From Verrucomicrobiia bacterium (GTDB taxonomy: Bacteria > Verrucomicrobiota > Verrucomicrobiae > Limisphaerales > UBA11358): a stretch of DNA of 8,021 nt. Below the pieces are notes generated by a model that saw nothing but the letters and a program-made list of their open reading frames with translations, did not search any database and was not told where the DNA came from. Below, one piece after another: positions 1 through 5,947 of the stretch; the first letter of the stretch is position 1; every line of letters begins with the position of its first letter. The translations under genes were made by a program, and so were the position numbers. The stretch spans positions 1-8,021 of the forward strand of contig JASHZU010000194.1 in NCBI GenBank assembly GCA_030042375.1, in the 5' to 3' direction.

Positions 1-1
1 G

Positions 2-250
2 CTCAGCGTCAATTCGACGCAGCCGACGAGCGAATCATTCTCCTCCATGCTCGGCCAAATGGTATCCGACGTGAATGCGGCGCAGGTAAACTCCGCGCAA
101 ACCGTGAGCGCGTTGCAAAGCGGGCAGAATGTGCCGCTGCACCAGGCGGTAATCGCAATGGAAGAAGCGAATGTGTCCTTCCAACTGATGGTGGAGGTGA
201 GAAACCGGGTGCTGGATGCGTATCAGGAAGTCATGCGGATGCAGGTTTAA
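2..250 (+). CDS. fliE: Flagellar hook-basal body complex protein FliE (3' part; 5' end outside window)
   Basis: FliE is the small adapter that joins the FliF MS ring to the proximal rod; it is exported by the flagellar type III apparatus. The reading frame is open from the window's left edge to TAA at 248-250, giving 82 visible residues. Family FliE proteins are around 100 residues, so only a short N-terminal piece is missing. The C-terminal half carries the family signature: a run ending VSFQLMVEVRNRVLDAYQEV and then MRMQV, matching the usual A-x-x-S-F-Q-L-x-V-x-V-R-N-K-x-x-x-A-Y-Q-E-I-M-R-M pattern. An internal ATG at 47 is not the likely start, because conserved-looking sequence continues upstream of it in the same frame. 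The fliF start follows after 8 nt. The identification is firm; the start is not visible. Confidence 0.95.
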   Translation, partial: LSVNSTQPTSESFSSMLGQMVSDVNAAQVNSAQTVSALQSGQNVPLHQAVIAMEEANVSFQLMVEVRNRVLDAYQEVMRMQV

Positions 251-258
251 AAATTTAA

Positions 259-1872
259 ATGAATCAAAATCTTTCGAAACTGCTCGCCCAATTGCGTGGG
301 ATTTGGAGCCAGCTGGGGGCGAGCCAGCGGGTAAGCGTGATGGCCGCGATGTTTGTGCTCGTGGCAGGATTGACGGCGATTTCCTTTTGGTCGACGCGCG
401 CGGATTATGGCCTGCTCTACGGCGGCCTTTCGGACAGCGAAGCAGCCAAGGTGATTGCCGCGCTCGATGATGCCAAGGTTCCCTACAAGACGGGCAACGG
501 CTCGATTTACGTACCCTCGGATAAAATTTACACGCTGCGCATGCAACTGGCCGGACGGGGCATTCCCAGCGGGGACGGAGTGGGCTTCGAAATTTTCGAC
601 AAACAGAACTTCGGCATTTCCGACTTTGTACAGCATGCGAATTACGTGCGCGCGGTGGAAGGCGAACTGGCACGGACCATCAGCCAGATTGACGAGGTCG
701 AAGCAGCGCGCGTGATGATTGTGATGCCGGAAAACCGGTTGTTGCTCGACAAGGACACCTATCCAACGGCATCGGTGTTTGTGCACGTGCGGGGAAATTC
801 CCAACTGGACCAGTCGGCCATCAGCTCAATTCGTTTCCTGGTGGCCAATTCGGTGGAAGGGCTTAAGCCCAACCACGTGGCCGTCGTTGATAACCTGGGC
901 AACGTGCTGGCGGAAAATACGGATGATGATTCGCTAACAGGGTCATCGGACACGCAATTGGCCGCGCGACGCAACCTGGAACAATATCTTGCCAAAAAAG
1001 CGCAGGACATGCTGGAAAAAGTGCTCGGGCCGGGACAGGCCATTGTCCGGGTGTCTGCCGACATCAATTATGACACGCTGACGCAAACGGAGGAAAAATA
1101 TGACCCGGACGGCCAGGTCGTGCGCACCGAAACCAAGAATGACGAGCAAAATGATTCTTCCACGACGGCTAGCAGCAGTTCCGCGCCGGTGGGCGTTACC
1201 GCCAATGTCAGCACCAATGCATCCACACAAACGGCCTCGAACAGCCCGGTCAACAATACGACGAACCATAAAATAACAACAACAACACAATATGAAATCG
1301 GTGAGACCACGAGCAGCCTCATGGAGGCAGCGGGAGGCATCAAGCGGTTGATGGCGTCGGTGACTGTGGCGGAGCAAATGCAGGGTGAAGGCGAAGACCG
1401 CAAGCCAGTGGCGCGCACGCCGGACCAGTTGGACCAGCTCACCAAGCTGGTGGCCAGCGCCGTGGGCATTGATTCCTCGCGCGGTGACACGATTTCGCTG
1501 GAGGAACTGCCTTTCAACGAAGAATACGCCACGGACGTGACCAACCAAATCAACCAGGAACAGCGGCAGGATTTCTGGATCAATCTTGGGCGCAATGCGA
1601 TTTACCCGGTGATGGGCGTGGCGGCGCTGGTGATTTTGCTGCGCTTGTTCAAGCGCACACCCGTCCAGGAAATTCCCCTCGGCGTTCCCGTGGGACGTTT
1701 GCTGCCCAGGCAAAATGGGAATGGCAATGGACATGGCAACGGCCATGGATATGAACCCGTGCCGGGGGTGGTAACAGTGGAAGTTTTGAACCGGTTAATC
1801 AAAGAAAATCCCGCAAACATGACCCAGGCCATTCGCGATTGGATGAACAAAGGGCCAACAACGGAAAATTAA
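259..1872 (+). CDS. fliF: Flagellar MS-ring protein FliF
   Basis: FliF (537 aa) oligomerises in the inner membrane to form the MS ring, which houses the export gate and carries the C-ring. Residues about 26-44 form the first membrane helix. They are followed by the YscJ/FliF ring-building region (about 47-215), with typical stretches such as YGLLYGGLSD and QLAGRGIPSGDGVGFEIFD. The RBM3-type region (about 230-420) is interrupted by a Ser/Thr/Asn-rich insert at about 299-345. A second membrane helix lies at about 447-463. A cytoplasmic tail follows, with an Asn-Gly-His run (486-497) and a C-terminal helix (about 505-532, including IRDWMNKG) in the place where FliF binds FliG. Length is normal for the family. 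The ATG at 259 is chosen because it follows the fliE stop by 8 nt and gives a standard N-terminus; no clear Shine-Dalgarno sequence precedes it. The stop directly abuts the fliG start. Confidence 0.97.
   Translation: MNQNLSKLLAQLRGIWSQLGASQRVSVMAAMFVLVAGLTAISFWSTRADYGLLYGGLSDSEAAKVIAALDDAKVPYKTGNGSIYVPSDKIYTLRMQLAGRGIPSGDGVGFEIFDKQNFGISDFVQHANYVRAVEGELARTISQIDEVEAARVMIVMPENRLLLDKDTYPTASVFVHVRGNSQLDQSAISSIRFLVANSVEGLKPNHVAVVDNLGNVLAENTDDDSLTGSSDTQLAARRNLEQYLAKKAQDMLEKVLGPGQAIVRVSADINYDTLTQTEEKYDPDGQVVRTETKNDEQNDSSTTASSSSAPVGVTANVSTNASTQTASNSPVNNTTNHKITTTTQYEIGETTSSLMEAAGGIKRLMASVTVAEQMQGEGEDRKPVARTPDQLDQLTKLVASAVGIDSSRGDTISLEELPFNEEYATDVTNQINQEQRQDFWINLGRNAIYPVMGVAALVILLRLFKRTPVQEIPLGVPVGRLLPRQNGNGNGHGNGHGYEPVPGVVTVEVLNRLIKENPANMTQAIRDWMNKGPTTEN
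1153..1293 (+). other. Low-complexity Ser/Thr/Asn-rich insert in FliF (residues ~299-345)
   Basis: This stretch of fliF encodes a run dominated by Ser, Thr, Asn and Ala, including TTASSSSAP and ITTTTQYEIGE. It lies between the two halves of the periplasmic RBM3-type domain. In known FliF proteins this position corresponds to the extended loop that forms the beta-collar, and it is variable among species. The reading frame stays open and in phase on both sides, so it is part of the protein and not a frameshift. Its boundaries are approximate. Confidence 0.7.
1714..1749 (+). repeat. Hexanucleotide repeat in fliF encoding Asn-Gly/His-Gly
   Basis: Six consecutive in-frame copies of a degenerate hexamer, (A/C)A(T/C)GGN: AATGGG, AATGGC, AATGGA, CATGGC, AACGGC, CATGGA. 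They encode NGNGNGHGNGHG at residues 486-497, in the cytoplasmic segment between the second membrane helix and the FliG-binding C-terminus. The translation suggests a flexible linker. Because the unit is a multiple of three, copy-number change would lengthen or shorten the linker without breaking the frame. Confidence 0.8.
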
Positions 1873-2925
1873 ATGCCAGCGACCACTGAACCAACGGAAG
1901 CCGTGGCCGAGACAGCCGCGCTGAATAAAACCCAAAAACTCGCCGCGCTACTGGTAATGCTCGGTCCGGAAAGTGCCGCAGTCATCCTGAAGCAGTTCCA
2001 ACCGCGTGAAATCGAAGCCATCTCGCGCGAAATGGCGCGGTTCAACCTGATTACCCGCGACCAGCAGCAGGATATTTTGGCGGAATTTTCCAACGTGGCC
2101 GTGGCCGCAAGCACTTCGGTTTCCGCCGGCGTGGAAGTGACGCGCAATACGCTGGAAAAAGCGCTGGGCAGTTTCAAGGCCAGTGATGTCCTGGGCCGCG
2201 TGACTTCGACACGCGCGCCGCTGGGGGCCATGCAAAGCATCGCCGATATGGACCCGCGGCATATTTTCAACCTGTTGCGCGATGAAAAGGTGCAGGCGAT
2301 TACATTTATCATCAGCCATCTCTCGCCCGAAAAGGCGGCGCAAGTTTTGAATCTCCTGCGGCCCGAACAGCGGGACCAGGTCATCGAGCGTCTCGCCACG
2401 CTCGCGCCCACCCCGGTGGAAGTCGGGGAAAAAGTCATGGACGTGTTGAATGCCAAACTGGGCATCAAGCAAACACGCGCGCTGACCCAGACCGGCGGCA
2501 TCACGAGCGTGGCCGATTTGTTGAACGCGATGGACAAGACCGTGAGCCGTGCGTTGCTGACGCAGATTGAGGAGCACAACCCGGAATTGTCCGCGGCCAT
2601 TCGCAAAAAAATGTTCACGTTCGAAGACCTGCTCTCGTTGGATCCGCCTTATATCCAGCGCATCATGCGCGAAATCGACATGCGGGACCTCACGGTGGCG
2701 CTCAAGAAAGCCAGCGAGCCGCTCAAGCGCCTGCTCTTGTCCAATATTTCGCGCCGCGCCGCGGCATCGGTACAGGAGGAAATGGCGTTTCTGGGGCATG
2801 TGAAAATGCGCGATGTCGAGGCCGCGCAATTCCGGATTATCGATGCGGTGCGCAAGCTGGAAGCAGAAGGAGAAATCGAAATCGATTCGTCCAAGTCCAC
2901 TGAATCCGAATATGAAATGGTCTAA
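1873..2925 (+). CDS. fliG: Flagellar motor switch protein FliG
   Basis: FliG (350 aa) is the C-ring protein on the cytoplasmic face of the MS ring; its C-terminal domain faces the stators and generates torque. The N-terminal FliF-binding domain is at about 18-105 (QKLAALLVMLGPESAAVILK). The middle armadillo-like domain is at about 118-195 (ISHLSPEKAAQVLNLLRPEQ). A Gly-Gly hinge lies near 208-209. The C-terminal domain runs from about 240 to 336, with MFTFEDLLSLD and the torque helix region REIDMRDLTVALKKAS followed by NISRRAAASVQEEM. The charged residues expected on the torque helix are present. In the middle domain the usual EHPQ motif reads EKVQ (138-141). The N-terminus has about 17 extra residues rich in Ala, Glu and Thr. 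The ATG at 1873 immediately follows the fliF TAA, implying translational coupling. The 3' end overlaps fliH by 14 nt. Confidence 0.97.
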   Translation: MPATTEPTEAVAETAALNKTQKLAALLVMLGPESAAVILKQFQPREIEAISREMARFNLITRDQQQDILAEFSNVAVAASTSVSAGVEVTRNTLEKALGSFKASDVLGRVTSTRAPLGAMQSIADMDPRHIFNLLRDEKVQAITFIISHLSPEKAAQVLNLLRPEQRDQVIERLATLAPTPVEVGEKVMDVLNAKLGIKQTRALTQTGGITSVADLLNAMDKTVSRALLTQIEEHNPELSAAIRKKMFTFEDLLSLDPPYIQRIMREIDMRDLTVALKKASEPLKRLLLSNISRRAAASVQEEMAFLGHVKMRDVEAAQFRIIDAVRKLEAEGEIEIDSSKSTESEYEMV

Positions 2926-3496
2926 CTCCATTACGCTCGAACAACCGCTTACGGACGTGCGGCTGGTGGCTACGGCACCAGCGCCGGGAGAGCAGGATTC
3001 AGCGCAGGCACGCGAAAAGGCCGCTTATGAGCAAGGCCGCCGCGATATGGAACAGGCCATGGGCGTGCAATTGCTGCAACAGCGCAATGAAATTGCCGAA
3101 TTGCAAAACGGCCTCCTGAATTCGCTCAAGCAAATGCTGCCAAAAATGGCGCAGGAGATGGAATCGGCTTTAATCCAACTGGCCCTGGAAGCCGCGGAAA
3201 AAATTACGGCAGGCATGAAAATGGATCCCAAACGGGTAGAAGCCGTCGTTCGCGAGGCGCTGAGCCAGGTCCAGGATGCCTCGGAAGTTTCCATCCGGAT
3301 TAATCCCGATGACCTGGGGTTGTTGCGCAAACACAAATCGCCGCTGGTACAAGGTTCGGCAGAAATGGGCCCGCTGCGGTTCGTGGCATCGCCGGATGTG
3401 ACGCGCGGCGGTTGCATCGTGCAAACGCGGTTTGGACTGATTGACGCCCAGCAGGAAACCAAGCTGGCACAACTTCGCAAGGCGGTGAATGTATGA
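2912..3496 (+). CDS. fliH: Flagellar assembly protein FliH (export ATPase regulator)
   Basis: FliH forms a dimer that binds and restrains the export ATPase FliI and tethers it to the C-ring and export gate. The product is 194 aa. An N-terminal segment is followed by a long helical, probably coiled-coil region (about 30-120, rich in Glu, Gln, Ala). The C-terminal domain (about 125-194) contains VSIRINPDDL, a GGCIVQTRFGLIDA stretch and a terminal helix, the pattern shared by FliH and V-type ATPase subunit E-like proteins. Residue W3 may correspond to the N-terminal Trp that anchors FliH in enterics, but this is inferred from position only. The frame is open further upstream inside fliG; ATG 2912 is preferred because earlier Met codons would put FliH translation deep in the FliG coding region. 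The first five codons lie within the fliG 3' end. The stop overlaps fliI (ATGA at 3493-3496). Confidence 0.88.
   Translation: MKWSNSITLEQPLTDVRLVATAPAPGEQDSAQAREKAAYEQGRRDMEQAMGVQLLQQRNEIAELQNGLLNSLKQMLPKMAQEMESALIQLALEAAEKITAGMKMDPKRVEAVVREALSQVQDASEVSIRINPDDLGLLRKHKSPLVQGSAEMGPLRFVASPDVTRGGCIVQTRFGLIDAQQETKLAQLRKAVNV
3479..3487 (+). promoter_or_regulatory. Possible ribosome binding site for fliI
   Basis: AAGGCGGTG lies just before the fliI ATG at 3493, with its AAGG core about 10 nt away. It is one of only two starts in the window with a recognisable purine-rich match; it lies inside the fliH 3' coding sequence. It supports ATG 3493 as the fliI start. The match is short and could be coincidental. 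Confidence 0.4.
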
Positions 3497-4866
3497 GCGC
3501 CACCGTCACTACCCCCACAAACCGGTTGACCAACGCTATCCAGCGCGTGCGCGAGGCACAGGTTACGGAGACATGCGGGCGCGTTGTGCAACTCATTGGG
3601 CTGGTCGTGGAATCAGAAGGGCCGCTCGCGGCGATGGGCGAGGTTTGTTACATCCAATCCGGGCGGCACGGACAAACCACGCTCGCGGAAGTGGTTGGCT
3701 TTCGCAATCACCATTTGCTCCTCATGCCGCTGGGAGAAATCCACGGCATTCATCCCGGCAGCGAAGTGATTGCCACCGGCGCGCCGTTGCGCGTGGCCGT
3801 GGGCAGCGCGCTCAAAGGCCGCGTGATTGACGGGCTGGGAAATCCGATTGACGGCCATGGCCCGGTCGCGGCGGAACACAAGGTGGGTTTGAAATTAAGC
3901 CCGCCGCATCCGTTGAAGCGGCAGCGCATCACCAATGTTTTTCAAACGGGCATCAAGGCGATTGATACCTTCATACCGTGCGGGCGCGGGCAGCGGTTGG
4001 GCATTTTTTCCGGCAGCGGCGTGGGCAAATCCACCTTGCTAGGCATGATGGCATCGCAGGCCGAGGCGGACGTAAACGTAATTGCGCTGATTGGCGAGCG
4101 CGGACGCGAAGTGCGGGAATTTCTGGAACGGGATTTGGATGAGCAGGGCCGCAAAAAATCCGTGGTCATCGTGGCGACGTCGAATGAACCGGCGTTGAAC
4201 CGCGTGAAAGGCGCGTTCCTGGCGATGGCCATTGCCGAATATTTTCGCGACACGGGAAAAAACGTCCTGATGATGATGGATTCAGTCACGCGCTTTGCGA
4301 TGGCGCAACGGGAAATCGGGCTGGCGGTCGGGGAACCGCCCACAACGCGCGGTTACACGCCATCGGTGTTCTCGCTGCTGCCGCAATTGCTGGAGCGGGC
4401 GGGCACGAGCGAGCATGGATCCATCACCGGATTGTTCACGGTGCTGGTGGAGGCGGATGATATGAACGACCCCATCGCCGATGCGACGCGTTCCATCCTG
4501 GATGGGCACATTGTTTTGACGCGCGAGCTGGCCACACAGAATCATTACCCGGCCATTGACGTTTTAGAAAGCGTGAGCCGGTTGAACCGGGATTTGTTGA
4601 AACCGGACCAGCTAAACCTCGCCGTGGCCGCACGCGAACACCTGGCGATTTATCGGAAGAACCAGGACTTAATCAACATCGGCGCTTATCCGGCCGGCAG
4701 CAATTCGGCGATTGACCATTCCATCCGTCTGCATGACCCGCTGAACCGCTTTTTGCGGCAGGGCATCAATGAAGGCTTCCCGACGACGGAAAGCTGGAAG
4801 TTGTTAACGAAGACTTTGGCGACGCCGCCTGAAAGGCCCGCCGCTCCGAAAGGCCGGGGACAATGA
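3493..4866 (+). CDS. fliI: Flagellum-specific export ATPase FliI
   Basis: FliI (457 aa, the usual length) is the hexameric ATPase of the flagellar type III export apparatus, related to F1-ATPase beta/alpha subunits. The N-terminal beta-barrel region is at about 20-95. The nucleotide-binding core has a Walker A loop GSGVGKST at 174-181 (Lys179). A GERGREVREF stretch at 201-210 includes the expected catalytic Glu202, at the same 23-residue spacing from the Walker lysine as in Salmonella FliI. The Walker B strand NVLMMMDSVTRFA starts at 257, with Asp263. A VGEPPTTRGY/PSVFSLLPQLLERAG segment follows, and an SR pair (Arg363) sits at the expected arginine-finger position. The tail after about 440 is Pro/Arg-rich and not conserved-looking. 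ATG 3493 overlaps the fliH stop by 4 nt. Its partners FliH and FliJ are encoded on either side. All catalytic residues checked are intact. Confidence 0.98.
   Translation: MSATVTTPTNRLTNAIQRVREAQVTETCGRVVQLIGLVVESEGPLAAMGEVCYIQSGRHGQTTLAEVVGFRNHHLLLMPLGEIHGIHPGSEVIATGAPLRVAVGSALKGRVIDGLGNPIDGHGPVAAEHKVGLKLSPPHPLKRQRITNVFQTGIKAIDTFIPCGRGQRLGIFSGSGVGKSTLLGMMASQAEADVNVIALIGERGREVREFLERDLDEQGRKKSVVIVATSNEPALNRVKGAFLAMAIAEYFRDTGKNVLMMMDSVTRFAMAQREIGLAVGEPPTTRGYTPSVFSLLPQLLERAGTSEHGSITGLFTVLVEADDMNDPIADATRSILDGHIVLTRELATQNHYPAIDVLESVSRLNRDLLKPDQLNLAVAAREHLAIYRKNQDLINIGAYPAGSNSAIDHSIRLHDPLNRFLRQGINEGFPTTESWKLLTKTLATPPERPAAPKGRGQ
4848..4853 (+). promoter_or_regulatory. Possible ribosome binding site for fliJ
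   Basis: GAAAGG lies 9 nt before the fliJ ATG at 4863, inside the fliI 3' end. It supports the ATG at 4863 that overlaps the fliI stop. The motif is short, so confidence is limited. Confidence 0.4.
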
Positions 4867-5345
4867 AAGCCTTTCGTTTTCCTCTCGAACCACTGCGCGT
4901 GCTGCGCAAGCAGAAGGAACGCGCCGCGCAGCAGCGTTATGCGAGGTCGCTAATGGCGTGCAACACGGCGGCGGCACAACTGGAAAAGGCCATCCGGGAA
5001 CTGGACGCCGGGCGCGATTTGCTGATGCGTGAACTGAACAACGGCGTTGCCGCCTCCCGGATCGTGAACCTGCGGACGTGGTGCATGGCGCTGCAAATCC
5101 ACCAGCACGAGCGCCGGGCGGCGCTCAACGAAACGCGGCGCGTGGCGGACATTGCGTTCCAGGAGATGGCGGCGGCGATGCGCGACCGCGAAGGGCTGGA
5201 CCGGTTTTATGAGAAAGCCCGCCGCGCCCATGAGCAGGAAGCGATGCGGGAAGAACAAAAGAATTTTGATGAACTGGCGGTGCAACTGAACGGCGCAGGC
5301 GGCCTGTTGCAACCGGCCGGCACAAATAATTTGGCTGAAACATGA
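4863..5345 (+). CDS. fliJ: Flagellar export chaperone/stalk protein FliJ
   Basis: FliJ is a small coiled-coil protein that inserts into the FliI hexamer like the gamma stalk of F1-ATPase and links the ATPase to FlhA. The product is 160 aa, close to the usual 140-150. It starts MKAFRFPLEPLRVLRKQKE, matching the common F-x-F-x-L-E-x-L-L-x-x-R opening of the family. It then forms two long helices rich in Arg, Ala, Glu and Gln (about 15-65 and 75-140). The second ends with RAHEQEAMREEQKNFDELAV, resembling the typical family ending with E-x-K-x-L-D-E. The last 18 or so residues are a Gly/Pro/Asn-containing tail. Both ends overlap neighbours by ATGA (fliI at 4863-4866, the next gene at 5342-5345). 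FliJ is poorly conserved in sequence, but the motifs and position between fliI and a MotE-like gene make the call strong. Confidence 0.92.
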   Translation: MKAFRFPLEPLRVLRKQKERAAQQRYARSLMACNTAAAQLEKAIRELDAGRDLLMRELNNGVAASRIVNLRTWCMALQIHQHERRAALNETRRVADIAFQEMAAAMRDREGLDRFYEKARRAHEQEAMREEQKNFDELAVQLNGAGGLLQPAGTNNLAET

Positions 5346-5947
5346 TTCGTATTCTCCAATCCGGTTGGATGGCGGCCCTTATCGGGTGCGCATTGTATTT
5401 GGCCACGACTATGTATGTGCTCCGGCCGTCGGTATTTGCGGGCGCGCAATTTAACAAGCCGGATTACTCGGCGGACGACGATCCTTCATGGCGATTCCGC
5501 AACCCGGAGTTCAATGAATGGGTTTCGCAAGTCCAGAGCGAAAAAGAAAAACTCGATTTGCGGGAACAACAATTGGACGAATGGCAAACGCGGTTGAATT
5601 TGGAGCTGCAGGAAATGTCGCTGGTAACGCAGACGGTGGGCGAGTTGCAATCGAATTTTGACCAGAATGTCATCCGGTTTAAAGCGCAGGAAACGGACAA
5701 CGTCAAACACCAGGCCAAACTCATCGCGGCGATGTCGCCCGACGGCGCGGCGGCGATGCTGGGACAAATGTCCGATGACGAGGTGGTGCGAATCCTTTTT
5801 ACCATGAAACCCGATGAGGCCAGTGCCATCCTCGATACCATGAGCAAATCAGACGCCGCGGGAGCCAAACGGGCGGCGTTATTAACCGAGCGTCTGCATC
5901 AAGTCCTGCCGGAGCCAACCCCGGCGCCAGCCTCCGCCATACCCTAA
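5342..5947 (+). CDS. Membrane-anchored MotE/YlxF-like protein with MgtE_N-type domain
   Basis: A 201-aa protein. A single N-terminal membrane helix at about 9-27 is followed by a short Asp/Pro-containing linker. A predicted coiled coil rich in Glu, Gln, Leu and Lys spans about 62-128. A compact helical-repeat domain at about 129-187 has the typical AAMSPDGAAAMLGQMSDDEV and ILFTMKPDEASAILDTM pattern. The tail is Pro/Ala-rich. This architecture and the location between fliJ and fliK match YlxF of Bacillus and the MotE/COG3334 family. Sinorhizobium MotE is a periplasmic chaperone for the stator-associated protein MotC; the role of the inter-fliJ/fliK members is not well established. The membrane helix without an obvious signal-peptidase site suggests an anchored protein; whether the domain faces cytoplasm or periplasm cannot be read here. 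Start and stop overlap fliJ (4 nt) and fliK (1 nt). No gene symbol is given because ylxF and motE names are used inconsistently. Confidence 0.85.
   Translation: MIRILQSGWMAALIGCALYLATTMYVLRPSVFAGAQFNKPDYSADDDPSWRFRNPEFNEWVSQVQSEKEKLDLREQQLDEWQTRLNLELQEMSLVTQTVGELQSNFDQNVIRFKAQETDNVKHQAKLIAAMSPDGAAAMLGQMSDDEVVRILFTMKPDEASAILDTMSKSDAAGAKRAALLTERLHQVLPEPTPAPASAIP

Noticed and set aside
247..804. Open frame on the - strand opposite the start of fliF
   Set aside because: No domain, no start context, and fully overlapped by the conserved N-terminal part of FliF.
1027..1055. Short inverted repeat (GGACA ... TGTCC) within fliF
   Set aside because: Only about 5 bp of perfect stem inside coding sequence and no T-run; not a terminator or operator that can be supported.
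943..1746. Long open frame on the - strand (267 codons) opposite fliF
   Set aside because: Antisense shadow of fliF; Arg/His-rich translation with no domain, and fliF is clearly the real gene.
2866..2876. Purine-rich GAAGGAGAAAT as a possible fliH ribosome binding site
   Set aside because: It is about 35 nt before the fliH ATG, too far for normal use, and it encodes conserved-looking FliG residues (E-G-E).
2813..2911. Upstream extension of the fliH frame, starting at an ATG inside fliG
   Set aside because: These codons lie in the strongly conserved FliG C-terminal domain in another frame, and the translated piece does not look like FliH. ATG 2912 is the better start.
1948..2931. Long open frame on the - strand (327 codons) opposite fliG
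   Set aside because: It mirrors fliG, which has full family motifs. The translation is rich in His, Arg, Phe and Gln, as expected from antisense of GC-rich coding DNA, and shows no recognisable domain.
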